10,018 bases of DNA from Luteococcus sp043424415 (GTDB taxonomy: Bacteria > Actinomycetota > Actinomycetes > Propionibacteriales > Propionibacteriaceae), in the NCBI RefSeq assembly GCF_043424415.1, contig NZ_JBHWOO010000218.1, positions 1-10,018 of the forward strand, given 5' to 3'. Each line of letters opens with the position of its first letter. Within the stretch, counting starts at the first letter, position 1. The notes beneath the pieces are model-generated. The model was not told the origin of the DNA. It worked only from the letters and a program-made list of their open reading frames with translations, and did not search any database. Made by a program: the position numbers and the translations under genes. Below are positions 1 through 6,652 of this stretch, piece after piece.

Positions 1-987
1 TCGTTCCATCGCCCGGGTGAGCGAGTCGCAGTCCAGCCCGTCACGGTCCTGGTGGTAGCAGAGCACCCGACGCTGGTCGGCGTAGTAGCCGCAGTTGGGG
101 GCGATCACCCAGGTGCCCAGGTCGACGCAGGCCTCCAGCCATCCCGAATGGGTGCCCCAGCGGTAGGGCAGCACGGAGGCATCCAGCGACTGCAGGTAGT
201 CGAACAGTTCGTCCTCATCGAAGTAGGACCGCACCTCCAGTGAGATCGAGCCGTCCTCGGCCAGCGAGCGCAAGTGCTCGGGCAGACCTTCGGGCCGCTG
301 GTGGGCGGTGCCGTCCATCACCTCGGGATGGGCATTGACCTGGATCGACACCTGCCGGCCACCGTGCCCATTGACGAGGCGCGCCGACTCCACCAGTGCG
401 TCCACCAGCTCGGTGGAGGCCATGTTCGGCCGTAGGCTCTTGAGGTGCACCCCGACCCGCAGCGGCTCGTTCGGCACCCGCGGCTCACGCTGGCGCACCT
501 CCAGCTTGTCCAGGTCGACGACGTGGGGGTGCGGCAGCACCAGAGCCTCACGACCCCACAGCTCGCGCACCTCCTGCGCTGCACCCTCGGTGAGGGTCAC
601 CAGCGCGTCCGCACTGGGCACCAACACGTCGAGCGCGGCGCGGTGGAGCGCCGGGTCGGTGTGGTGCGGATTACCCAGATCATGCACGGTGTAGACCAAG
701 GGCTTGCGCTCCCGGCGCAGGTCGGCCACCACCCGCTCCAGGTCCTCGGGGGCCAGGGCGTCGAAGCCGAAGTGCACATGCATGATGTCGAACTCGTCGC
801 GGTGCTCGGTGATCCAGCCCCGCTCCAGCATCGCGGGCGGCCACCAGCCGGACTGCTCGGTGCCGTCGCCGCGAGATGGACGCGGATCGGGCAGCCGTTC
901 GAAGGTGACCGGATCGCCCGGCACCGGGCCGCAGTGGCGAATGTAGACCTGGTCATGGGGGACGCTGGCAATACGAATGACAGGCAT
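1..987 (-). CDS. Glycosyltransferase, GT4-like (C-terminus outside window)
   Basis: The minus strand is open from an ATG at 987 to the left edge (329 codons, no stop), so the gene is partial. The N-terminus has alternating hydrophobic residues (VIRIASVP, 3-10) and a central FDIMHVHFGFDAL stretch (67-79) followed by LVYTVHDL (97-104), typical of the N-terminal Rossmann half of GT-B transferases. VLPHPHVVD (150-158) leads into the second half. The segment at 270-305 (SVLPYRWGTHSGWLEAC, then GTWVIAPNCGYY) resembles the acidic nucleotide-sugar-binding region of GT4 enzymes. It probably moves a sugar from an activated donor to an envelope or soluble acceptor in the cytoplasm; donor and acceptor cannot be read from sequence. 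I see no good Shine-Dalgarno; the start rests on the N-terminal fold beginning at once after this ATG. It is divergent from the glycosyltransferase at 1089, so the two may share a control region. Confidence 0.8.
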   Translation of the reverse strand, partial: MPVIRIASVPHDQVYIRHCGPVPGDPVTFERLPDPRPSRGDGTEQSGWWPPAMLERGWITEHRDEFDIMHVHFGFDALAPEDLERVVADLRRERKPLVYTVHDLGNPHHTDPALHRAALDVLVPSADALVTLTEGAAQEVRELWGREALVLPHPHVVDLDKLEVRQREPRVPNEPLRVGVHLKSLRPNMASTELVDALVESARLVNGHGGRQVSIQVNAHPEVMDGTAHQRPEGLPEHLRSLAEDGSISLEVRSYFDEDELFDYLQSLDASVLPYRWGTHSGWLEACVDLGTWVIAPNCGYYADQRRVLCYHQDRDGLDCDSLTRAMER

Positions 988-1088
988 CCAGCCAGCATTG
1001 CCGCTCGTGCCGGCCGACCAGCACCCCCCACAAGGATGCAGCTGCAGGGGTGTGGCCGGCCCGGGTGTCGCGATGGTCTGCTGGCATG

Positions 1089-2111
1089 ATGCGGATCGTG
1101 TACTACGCCCACCACCACGGCAGTGGACACCGGCACCATGCCCGTCGCCTCCAGGAATCCGGGGTGGCACAGGTGGTCACCGTGGGCGCAGCGGGGACCG
1201 ACCATCCCTTGCCCCCGGACGTCGACCCCACACGTCCGCACCGGCAGGATCCGCACAGTCCCTTCCACTGGACGCCCACCAACAGGGCTGTCCAACGGCG
1301 CTTCGCCGAACTGCACCGGGTGCTGCTCGACGTCGAGCCCGACCTCGTGATGGTCGACGTCTCCGTCGAGGCCGCCGTCTTCTGCCACCTGGCCGGATTC
1401 CCGGTGGCGCACCGACTGATGCCCGGCGACAGGGCCGACGCCGCCCACCAGCTGGCCTATGCCAGCGCGGCGGGCCTGTTCGCCTACTACCCGCACGCCC
1501 TGCAGTCGCCGGGATTCGAGTGGGAGAACAAGACTGCCTGGATCGGCATGCTCGACGAGAGCCCAACCGGGCAAGCATCGCTGGTGGAGCCGAGGACGGT
1601 GGCGGTGCTCAGCGGCGCCGGTGGCGACGGCGTCCCCGTCGACGAACTGGTGCGGGCCGCGCGCACCAGGCCCCACGAGCAGTGGCACGTCCTGGGCCCG
1701 ACCCTCGGCAGCGCCGACCACACCAGCCTGCCCGCCAACCTGCACCTGCACGGCTGGGTCGACGATCCCAGGGATCTGCTTTCCCGCGCCGAGTTGGTGG
1801 TCTGCGGGGCGGGGCACAACACCATCGCCACCGTGGCTGGCCTGCGACGACCGGCCCTGGTGATCCCCGAGGAGCGCCCGCACCGCGAACAGGAGGCCTT
1901 CGCAGAGCGACTGTCGGAGGCGCTGGGGCAGCCAACCGCCCCGTCCTGGCACACGGTGGACTGGACCTCTGCGGTGACGAGGCCCGGCGACCCGGACCTC
2001 CTGGCGCGCGGTCTGCTGGTCGGGGCGAACGAATACCGCGAGCGCCTGCGGCACTTCCTCCAGGGCTGCCTGCCGACCCCGCCACCGCCCGGCGTCACGA
2101 TCGCCGCCTGA
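1089..2111 (+). CDS. Glycosyltransferase, MurG/GT28-like (GT-B fold)
   Basis: A 340-residue protein. Residues 1-14 (MRIVYYAHHHGSGH) form a first beta strand and glycine-rich loop as in MurG-like and related GT-B enzymes. The C-terminal half carries LHLHGWVDDPRDLLSRAELVV (218-238) and CGAGHNTIATVAGLRRPALVIP (239-260), matching the UDP-sugar-binding region of glycosyltransferase family 28 C-terminal domains; EERPHREQEAFAERL (261-275) sits where MurG relatives have their conserved Gln/Asn contacts. The expected role is glycosyl transfer from a nucleotide sugar in the cytoplasm or at the inner membrane face; the acceptor is unknown. It is not MurG itself, because no division/cell-wall genes surround it and the N-terminal half is divergent. 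In-frame starts lie at 1050, 1086 and 1089; I chose 1089 because the fold begins there, with 1086 an equal alternative. It ends 21 bases before the convergent CPBP gene. Confidence 0.82.
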   Translation: MRIVYYAHHHGSGHRHHARRLQESGVAQVVTVGAAGTDHPLPPDVDPTRPHRQDPHSPFHWTPTNRAVQRRFAELHRVLLDVEPDLVMVDVSVEAAVFCHLAGFPVAHRLMPGDRADAAHQLAYASAAGLFAYYPHALQSPGFEWENKTAWIGMLDESPTGQASLVEPRTVAVLSGAGGDGVPVDELVRAARTRPHEQWHVLGPTLGSADHTSLPANLHLHGWVDDPRDLLSRAELVVCGAGHNTIATVAGLRRPALVIPEERPHREQEAFAERLSEALGQPTAPSWHTVDWTSAVTRPGDPDLLARGLLVGANEYRERLRHFLQGCLPTPPPPGVTIAA

Positions 2112-2132
2112 ACGGCGCCGGCCCAGGCCCCG

Positions 2133-2861
2133 TCAGCCCAGGAGGTGGCCTGCCAGGTCAAGAGTGGGCGGCAGCAGGAAGAGCATGCCCAGGGACCACG
2201 TGAGGTGGGTGACCACCGGGGCCACCAGTCCGCCCGTGGCCCGTCGCTGCAGCGCCACGACGGCCCCGAGCATGAGGGCCGCGAGCACCAGCAACGGAAC
2301 TCCCGACATGGCGGTCACCGCCCCGTAGAGCACTGTGGTTCCCGCGATCCTCCACCGCGCCGGCAGCGCCTGGAAGAGTGCGCCCCGGAAGAAGTACTCC
2401 TCGGTGAGCCCGTTCACGGCAGTCACCACCGCCACGACGGCCAGAGATCCCTTGCGGGCATGGTCGAGCAGCCCCTGCACGGGGGCCTCCAGCACGGGGA
2501 CCTGTGAGACGCCGACGGCGCCGACGAGGAAGAGCAGCAGCAGCGAGAGGCCGATGACGAAGGCCTCTCCCAGACGGTGCGTTCCTGTCTCAACGCGGCG
2601 CGCTCCCGTCGTTGCCACCGGACCCGACAGTCGTCCACCCGCGACCCACACCAGCGCCAGGACGGCCGTTGCGACGTAGAACAGCCGATCGCCCGCCGGC
2701 AGGTTCAGCGACCAACCCATCACGCCGGCACCGAGCAGGAGCGTCACGGCGCAGACCACGCGGCGGCGCGTCACGGACACGGTCTCGGGCGCGTCGACGG
2801 CCGTGTCCAGCAGCGAGGACCTGACGAAGCGGTTCAGCCGGTGCGAAGAGGTGGCGGGCAT
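2133..2861 (-). CDS. CPBP-family intramembrane protein (Abi/CAAX-protease-like)
   Basis: A 242-residue multi-pass membrane protein with hydrophobic segments near 35-53, 58-76, 99-120, 138-150, 172-185, 188-205 and 212-232. The CPBP (PF02517) signature EExxxR is present as TEEYFFRGALFQ (153-164: E154, E155, R159). The third motif appears as THLTWSLG (218-225, H219), with Ser where Asn is usual. The second-motif His (FxxxH) is not seen: the matching stretch LYGAVTAMSG (178-187) has Tyr and Thr at the two positions. The family includes CAAX-type endopeptidases, bacteriocin self-immunity proteins and proteins of unknown role; this one cannot be assigned. The start at 2861 is chosen over the longer open frame from 3032 because GGAGGA lies just upstream and the first 57 codons of the longer form are not family-like. 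It is convergent with the glycosyltransferase and divergent from the Rossmann-TspO gene. Confidence 0.82.
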   Translation of the reverse strand: MPATSSHRLNRFVRSSLLDTAVDAPETVSVTRRRVVCAVTLLLGAGVMGWSLNLPAGDRLFYVATAVLALVWVAGGRLSGPVATTGARRVETGTHRLGEAFVIGLSLLLLFLVGAVGVSQVPVLEAPVQGLLDHARKGSLAVVAVVTAVNGLTEEYFFRGALFQALPARWRIAGTTVLYGAVTAMSGVPLLVLAALMLGAVVALQRRATGGLVAPVVTHLTWSLGMLFLLPPTLDLAGHLLG

Positions 2862-2864
2862 GGG

Positions 2865-2870
2865 TCCTCC
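2865..2870 (-). promoter_or_regulatory. Ribosome binding site of the CPBP gene
   Basis: On the minus strand this reads GGAGGA, three bases before the ATG at 2861. The spacing is slightly short but the match to the 16S anti-SD is excellent, and it decides the start against the longer upstream frame. Confidence 0.65.
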
Positions 2871-2901
2871 AGAGGGGGCCGTGGGGCGGCGAGACAGTGC
2901 G

Positions 2902-2907
2902 AATCTA
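2902..2907 (-). promoter_or_regulatory. Possible -10 element for the CPBP gene
   Basis: The minus strand reads TAGATT here, a TANNNT-type -10. It would start transcription near 2895, giving a leader of roughly 34 bases that contains the GGAGGA site. No convincing -35 was found, as is common for actinobacterial promoters. The call rests on position and hexamer only. Confidence 0.3.
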
Positions 2908-3016
2908 GCTTCCCCGACAACACATCCGGGCGCCGATCGCCCAGGGCTGTCCGCTGTGGGTGAACACGCCCGCTCCCCGTGGGGCACGCCCTCATCAACC
3001 GGGCATGATTTCCAGC

Positions 3017-4408
3017 ATGACGAGGACGGCAATGGTCACCGGCGCGACCGGCTACGTGGGTTCCCTTGTGGTGGAACGGCTTCTGGAGGAGGACTGGACG
3101 GTTCGCGTCCTCGTGCGCGATGCCGACAAGCTGCCCGACCAATGGGACGGGCGTATCCACGTCGTCGAGGGAGACGCGAATTCGCCAGACGATCTTGCCG
3201 AGGCCATGCAGGGTGCCGACGTCACCTGGTTCCTGATCCATTCCATGGGGGGCGGTGACGACTTCGCCCGAACCGAGCTGCAGATCGCCCACGCTTTTGC
3301 CGACGCTGCTCGCGACGCGGGCCTCTCCCGGATCGTCTACCTCGGCGGCCTGCACCCCGACGGCGAACTGTCGGAGCACCTGGCCAGCCGCGTGGAGGTT
3401 GGCGAGATCCTGATGGCCAGCGGCGTCCCGACCGCCGCCGTCCAGGCCGGGGTGGTGCTCGGCGACGGTTCGGCCTCCTTCCAGATGCTGCGCGACCTCA
3501 CGGAACGTCTCCCCGGTGCCATCGGCCCGAAGTTCCTCGCGAACCGGATCCAGCCCATCGACCACCGCGACGTTGTCCACTACCTCGTGCGCGCCGCCGA
3601 CCTCGGCCCCGAGCACAACCGCACCTTCGACGTTGGTGGCCCGGACCGACTCAGCTATGCCGAGATGATGAAGGCCTATGCGAAGGTCCAGGGGATGGGG
3701 CCGCGGCCCGTCATGATCGCGCCGGTGTGGACTCCTGGGCTGGCCTCGCACTGGATCGGACTCATCACGCGCACCCCCGCCGAGATGGCAGGACCGCTGC
3801 TCGGCTCCCTGCTCCACGAGACCGTCAGCAAGGAGGACGACCTCACCGACCTCGTCGGCGCCCCGGAGGGTGGGCCCCGCTCGTTCGCGCAGTCGGTGGA
3901 GGATGCCTCGGCCGAACGTGACCAGTGGCGTCCGGTGAAGGTGCTGGCCGCCACCTCGGCCGCGGTCCTGGCGGCTGCCACTGTGGGCGGCCTCGCAACG
4001 GCTCAGGGGACCCAGAGCCGGTGGTACCGCACCCGCCGAAAGCCGTCCTGGCAGCCGCCGGGTGCGGTCTTCGGCCCGGTCTGGACCGCGCTGTACGCCG
4101 ACATCGCCGTCATCTCGGCGCTGCACCTCGCCGACCGCCTGGAGGAGGGCGACCGGGACGGGGTTGTGCGCGATGCCGCCGCGCTCGGGGCGAACCTGGT
4201 GCTCAATGCCGGGTGGTCGTGGGTCTTCTTCCGTGCCCATCGGCCCGCCCTTGCCACGGGCGTGGCCGGCGCGCTGGCGGTGAGCTCCGCCGACCTGGTG
4301 CGCCGGGTCGGGCAGCGCAGGGAGCGCGGCGTCGTGCTGGCGCCCTATGCCGCATGGACGGGCTTCGCGACGGTGCTCACCGACGCGATCCGTCGCCGCA
4401 ACCGCTGA
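3017..4408 (+). CDS. Fusion of NAD(P)-binding atypical SDR/NmrA-like domain with TspO/MBR domain
   Basis: A 463-residue two-domain protein. Residues 1-300 are a Rossmann domain with the dinucleotide loop TGATGYVG (8-15), VVEGD (49-53), WFLIHSM (71-77) and RIVYLGGL (105-112), as in atypical extended short-chain dehydrogenases and NmrA-like proteins; the usual YxxxK pair is not evident. Residues 305-460 are a complete five-helix TspO/MBR domain: helix 1 at 309-329, SRWYRTRRKPSWQPPGAVFG (334-353) followed by PVWTALY, then LNAGWSWVFF (396-405) and PYAAWTGFATVLT (443-455). TspO proteins bind tetrapyrroles and sterol-like ligands and act in stress or porphyrin handling; the attached domain could supply NAD(P)H-linked redox sensing or chemistry, which is inference. 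TspO alone is usually about 150-180 residues. Starts at 3005 and 3017 are both possible; 3017 follows a CATGAT hexamer by seven bases and may be leaderless. Confidence 0.88.
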   Translation: MTRTAMVTGATGYVGSLVVERLLEEDWTVRVLVRDADKLPDQWDGRIHVVEGDANSPDDLAEAMQGADVTWFLIHSMGGGDDFARTELQIAHAFADAARDAGLSRIVYLGGLHPDGELSEHLASRVEVGEILMASGVPTAAVQAGVVLGDGSASFQMLRDLTERLPGAIGPKFLANRIQPIDHRDVVHYLVRAADLGPEHNRTFDVGGPDRLSYAEMMKAYAKVQGMGPRPVMIAPVWTPGLASHWIGLITRTPAEMAGPLLGSLLHETVSKEDDLTDLVGAPEGGPRSFAQSVEDASAERDQWRPVKVLAATSAAVLAAATVGGLATAQGTQSRWYRTRRKPSWQPPGAVFGPVWTALYADIAVISALHLADRLEEGDRDGVVRDAAALGANLVLNAGWSWVFFRAHRPALATGVAGALAVSSADLVRRVGQRRERGVVLAPYAAWTGFATVLTDAIRRRNR

Positions 4409-4413
4409 GGCGG

Positions 4414-4436
4414 CGGGCCCGTGCCATCGTGGCCCG
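4414..4436 (+). terminator. Weak stem-loop after the Rossmann-TspO gene
   Basis: CGGGCC (4414-4419) pairs with GGCCCG (4431-4436) around an 11-base loop, starting 6 bases after the stop codon. There is no U-tract, so this may be a weak actinobacterial-type terminator or chance GC-rich pairing. Confidence 0.3.
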
Positions 4437-4464
4437 ATCCGAGCCTTCTGCCAGCTGGTCCCGC

Positions 4465-4470
4465 TAGGCT
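4465..4470 (+). promoter_or_regulatory. -10 element for leaderless cmk
   Basis: TAGGCT, a good actinobacterial TANNNT -10, ends seven bases before the GTG at 4478. That spacing puts the transcription start on or next to the start codon, so the cmk mRNA is expected to be leaderless, in line with the lack of any Shine-Dalgarno there. No clear -35 is visible. Confidence 0.6.
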
Positions 4471-4477
4471 GACGGAC

Positions 4478-5134
4478 GTGACCGACAGCCTGCTCATCGC
4501 CATCGACGGACCCAGCGGATCCGGCAAGTCCAGCACCTCTCGCGGGGTGGCCAGCAAGCTCAGCCTCGCCTACCTGGACACTGGTTCGCTCTATCGTGCG
4601 GCGGCGGTGGCCTTCCTCGAGTCGGGTCTCGACGCCAGCCAGACCGAGGAGATCGTCGCCCGGGTGACCGGCACCACGATCGTGCCGGGAACCGATCCTG
4701 AGAAGCCGTCGACCAGCATCGACGGGCGCGACGTCACCGACGCGATCCGAGACCCCGCCGTCAGCGCAAAGGTCTCCACCGTGGCCACCATCCCGGCGGT
4801 GCGCGCCTGGCTCAACGACCAGTTCCGCGCCATCATCGACGCCCACCAGCGGCGGATCGTGGTGGAGGGACGCGACATCACCACCGTCGTGGCCCCCGAC
4901 GCCGACCTGCGGATCCTGCTGGTGGCAGATCCCGCGGCTCGCATCGCCCGTCGCCAGGCCGAACTGGGCGGAGCGGTGGACGTGGCCGCCGTCACCGACC
5001 AGGTGGTGCGCCGAGACCGCGACGACTCGACCGTCAGCCAGTTCGAGAAGCCCGCCGAGGGCGTCGAGCTGGTGGACTCCACCTACCTGAACCTCGCCGA
5101 GGTCATCGACACCATCTGCACCAAGGTCGGCTGA
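4478..5134 (+). CDS. cmk: Cytidylate kinase (CMP/dCMP kinase)
   Basis: A 218-residue enzyme that phosphorylates CMP and dCMP with ATP in the cytoplasm, feeding CTP and dCTP synthesis; length is normal for the family. The P-loop is GPSGSGKSS (11-19). YLDTGSLYRAAA (32-43) is the conserved CMP-kinase segment, IDGRDVTDAIR (81-91) belongs to the inserted nucleotide-binding domain, and VEGRDITTVVAPDADLRILL (129-148) plus RRDRDDS (178-184) supply the Arg/Asp residues that contact CMP and close the lid. The GTG at 4478 is preferred over the upstream ATG at 4421 because family homology begins directly after it and TAGGCT sits at leaderless spacing. It is followed after 133 bases by der, the usual actinobacterial order. 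The scpA/scpB/pseudouridine synthase genes that often precede cmk in this phylum are not here; the Rossmann-TspO gene occupies that place. Confidence 0.96.
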   Translation: MTDSLLIAIDGPSGSGKSSTSRGVASKLSLAYLDTGSLYRAAAVAFLESGLDASQTEEIVARVTGTTIVPGTDPEKPSTSIDGRDVTDAIRDPAVSAKVSTVATIPAVRAWLNDQFRAIIDAHQRRIVVEGRDITTVVAPDADLRILLVADPAARIARRQAELGGAVDVAAVTDQVVRRDRDDSTVSQFEKPAEGVELVDSTYLNLAEVIDTICTKVG

Positions 5135-5150
5135 CCGCAGAGCGGGGGAG

Positions 5151-5156
5151 TAGGAT
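5151..5156 (+). promoter_or_regulatory. Possible internal promoter (-10) for der
   Basis: TAGGAT lies 17 bases after the cmk stop. Transcription from it would start near 5163 and give der a leader of about 105 bases containing two stem-loops. No -35 match is convincing at normal spacing, and the same bases could instead be the start region of a small ORF read from the cmk transcript. Confidence 0.4.
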
Positions 5157-5170
5157 GGCTCCTTCACCCT

Positions 5171-5214
5171 TCGGGCCCAGGAGTGGCCCGACGACGCCGG
5201 CCCCGGCCGGCGTC
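5171..5214 (+). promoter_or_regulatory. Tandem stem-loops in the der leader
   Basis: Two perfect hairpins stand one base apart. The first pairs TCGGGCC (5171-5177) with GGCCCGA (5185-5191), exposing CAGGAGT in a 7-base loop. The second is a 10-base inverted repeat, GACGCCGGCC (5193-5202) with GGCCGGCGTC (5205-5214), realistically an 8-bp stem with a 6-base loop. No U-tract follows, so an ordinary intrinsic terminator is unlikely. The position 53 bases before the der start suggests an mRNA-stability, processing or attenuation role, which is inference. Confidence 0.5.
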
Positions 5215-5255
5215 TCCAGCAGGGCAGCAGTCGCTGCACCTGGAACTGCACTGTG

Positions 5256-5261
5256 AGGAAG
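5256..5261 (+). promoter_or_regulatory. Ribosome binding site of der
   Basis: AGGAAG ends six bases before the ATG at 5268, ideal spacing. It selects this start over the in-frame GTG at 5253, which overlaps the Shine-Dalgarno itself. Confidence 0.75.
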
Positions 5262-5267
5262 ACCAGC

Positions 5268-6629
5268 ATGACCGAGAACTTCGACTTCGACCTCGACGAC
5301 CAGGAGACCGCCCTCAAGCCGGTCCTGGCCGTGGTGGGGCGCCCCAATGTGGGCAAGTCCACCCTCGTCAACCGCATCCTGGGACGCCGCGAGGCCGTCG
5401 TCCAGGACACCCCCGGCGTGACCCGGGACCGGGTGAGCTATGACGCCAACTGGAATGGCCGCGAGTTCGTCGTGGTCGACACCGGCGGCTGGGTGAGCGA
5501 CGCCAAGGGCCTGGCCCACCAGATCGCCGAACAGGCCGAGCTGGCCATCAATGCCGCCGACGCGGTGCTCTTCGTCGTCGACGCCCAGGTCGGCACCACC
5601 GACGAGGACGAGGCCGTGGTGCAGGTGCTGCGCCGCAGCAAGAAGCCCGTCGTGCTGGCCGCCAACAAGGTCGACGACCAGCGCACCGAGGCCGAGGCCG
5701 CCTCGATGTGGAACCTGGGCCTGGGCCAGCCGTGGGCCATCAGCGCCATCCACGGCCGCGGCACCGGTGACCTGCTCGACGCCATCCTCGAGGTGCTGCC
5801 CGAGGCCCCCGCCGAGAGCTTCGTCGAGGTGGGAGGCCCGCGTCGCATCGCCATCGTCGGCAAACCCAATGTGGGCAAGAGCTCGTTGCTGAACAAGCTC
5901 TCGGGCCAGCAGCGCGCCGTCGTCAGCGACATGTCCGGCACCACCGTCGACCCCGTCGACGAGCTGTGCGAGGTGGGCGGCAACCTGTACCGCCTGATCG
6001 ACACCGCCGGCATCCGCAAGCGCGTCAAGGAGGCCAGCGGCCACGAGTACTACGCCAGCCTGCGCACCCAGGGCGCCATCGAGCGCGCCGAGGTGTGCGT
6101 CGTGGTGGTCGACGCCTCCGAAACCCTCACGGAGCAGGACCTGCGCATCCTGTCGATGGTGGAGGACGCCGGCAAGGCGCTGGTGATCGCCTACAACAAG
6201 TGGGACCTGACCGACGAGGAGCGCCGCCACTACCTCAACCGCGAGATCGAGCGCGACATGCACCCCTTCAGCTGGGCGCCGAGCGTCAACATTTCCGCGC
6301 TCACCGGGCGCAATGTGGACAAGCTCTCCAAGGCCGTCGAGGAGTCGCTGGCCGGCTGGGAGACCCGAATCTCCACCGGTAAGCTCAATGCCTTCCTCGG
6401 ACGCGTCACCGCCGCCCACCCGCACCCGGTGCGGGGTGGCAAGCAGCCGCGAGTGCTGTTCGGCACCCAGGCACAGAACTGCCCGCCCACCTTCGTGCTG
6501 TTCACCTCCGGCCAGCTCGACCAGGGTTATGAGCGTTTCGTCGAGCGTCGCCTGCGCGAGGACTTCGGTTTCGTCGGTTCGCCGGTGCAGGTCGAGGTGC
6601 GGGCCCGAGAGAAGCGCGGCAAGAAGTAG
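5268..6629 (+). CDS. der: Ribosome-associated GTPase Der (EngA)
   Basis: A 453-residue essential GTPase with two tandem G domains that helps mature the 50S subunit. G domain 1: P-loop GRPNVGKST (24-32), DTPGVTRD (47-54), DTGG (71-74) and NKVD (133-136). G domain 2: GKPNVGKSS (198-206), MSGTTVDPVD (222-231), DTAG (245-248) and NKWD (310-313). Residues from about 366 to the end form the KH-like RNA-binding domain found only in Der, with RVLFGTQAQNCPPTFVLF (395-412) and a basic tail. All nucleotide-binding motifs are intact and length is normal; a short acidic N-terminal extension (1-15) is common in actinobacterial Der. The start at 5268 has a good Shine-Dalgarno. It lies downstream of cmk, as in most Actinobacteria, and the sugar kinase gene follows after 23 bases, so the two are probably cotranscribed. 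Confidence 0.97.
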   Translation: MTENFDFDLDDQETALKPVLAVVGRPNVGKSTLVNRILGRREAVVQDTPGVTRDRVSYDANWNGREFVVVDTGGWVSDAKGLAHQIAEQAELAINAADAVLFVVDAQVGTTDEDEAVVQVLRRSKKPVVLAANKVDDQRTEAEAASMWNLGLGQPWAISAIHGRGTGDLLDAILEVLPEAPAESFVEVGGPRRIAIVGKPNVGKSSLLNKLSGQQRAVVSDMSGTTVDPVDELCEVGGNLYRLIDTAGIRKRVKEASGHEYYASLRTQGAIERAEVCVVVVDASETLTEQDLRILSMVEDAGKALVIAYNKWDLTDEERRHYLNREIERDMHPFSWAPSVNISALTGRNVDKLSKAVEESLAGWETRISTGKLNAFLGRVTAAHPHPVRGGKQPRVLFGTQAQNCPPTFVLFTSGQLDQGYERFVERRLREDFGFVGSPVQVEVRAREKRGKK

Positions 6630-6640
6630 TTCCCGTTCCG

Positions 6641-6646
6641 AGGAGG
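6641..6646 (+). promoter_or_regulatory. Ribosome binding site of the sugar kinase gene
   Basis: A full-consensus AGGAGG lies six bases before the ATG at 6653. It favours this ATG over the GTG three bases earlier, and it is stronger than the site used by der. Confidence 0.8.
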
Positions 6647-6652
6647 ATCGTG

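Noticed and set aside
597..2054. Minus-strand open frame of 485 codons across both glycosyltransferases
   Set aside because: It is out of frame with the real minus-strand gene (start at 987) and antisense to the real plus-strand gene; the translation resembles no protein family.
2862..3032. N-terminal extension of the CPBP protein starting at 3032
   Set aside because: The extra 57 codons have no membrane or family character, would overlap the start of the divergent gene, and lie upstream of a good GGAGGA site at the shorter start.
2834..5410. Minus-strand open frame of 858 codons
   Set aside because: It lies antisense to the Rossmann-TspO gene and cmk, whose families are clear, and its translation is low-complexity (rich in G, R, H, D) with no recognisable domain. 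Long antisense frames are expected in high-GC coding DNA.
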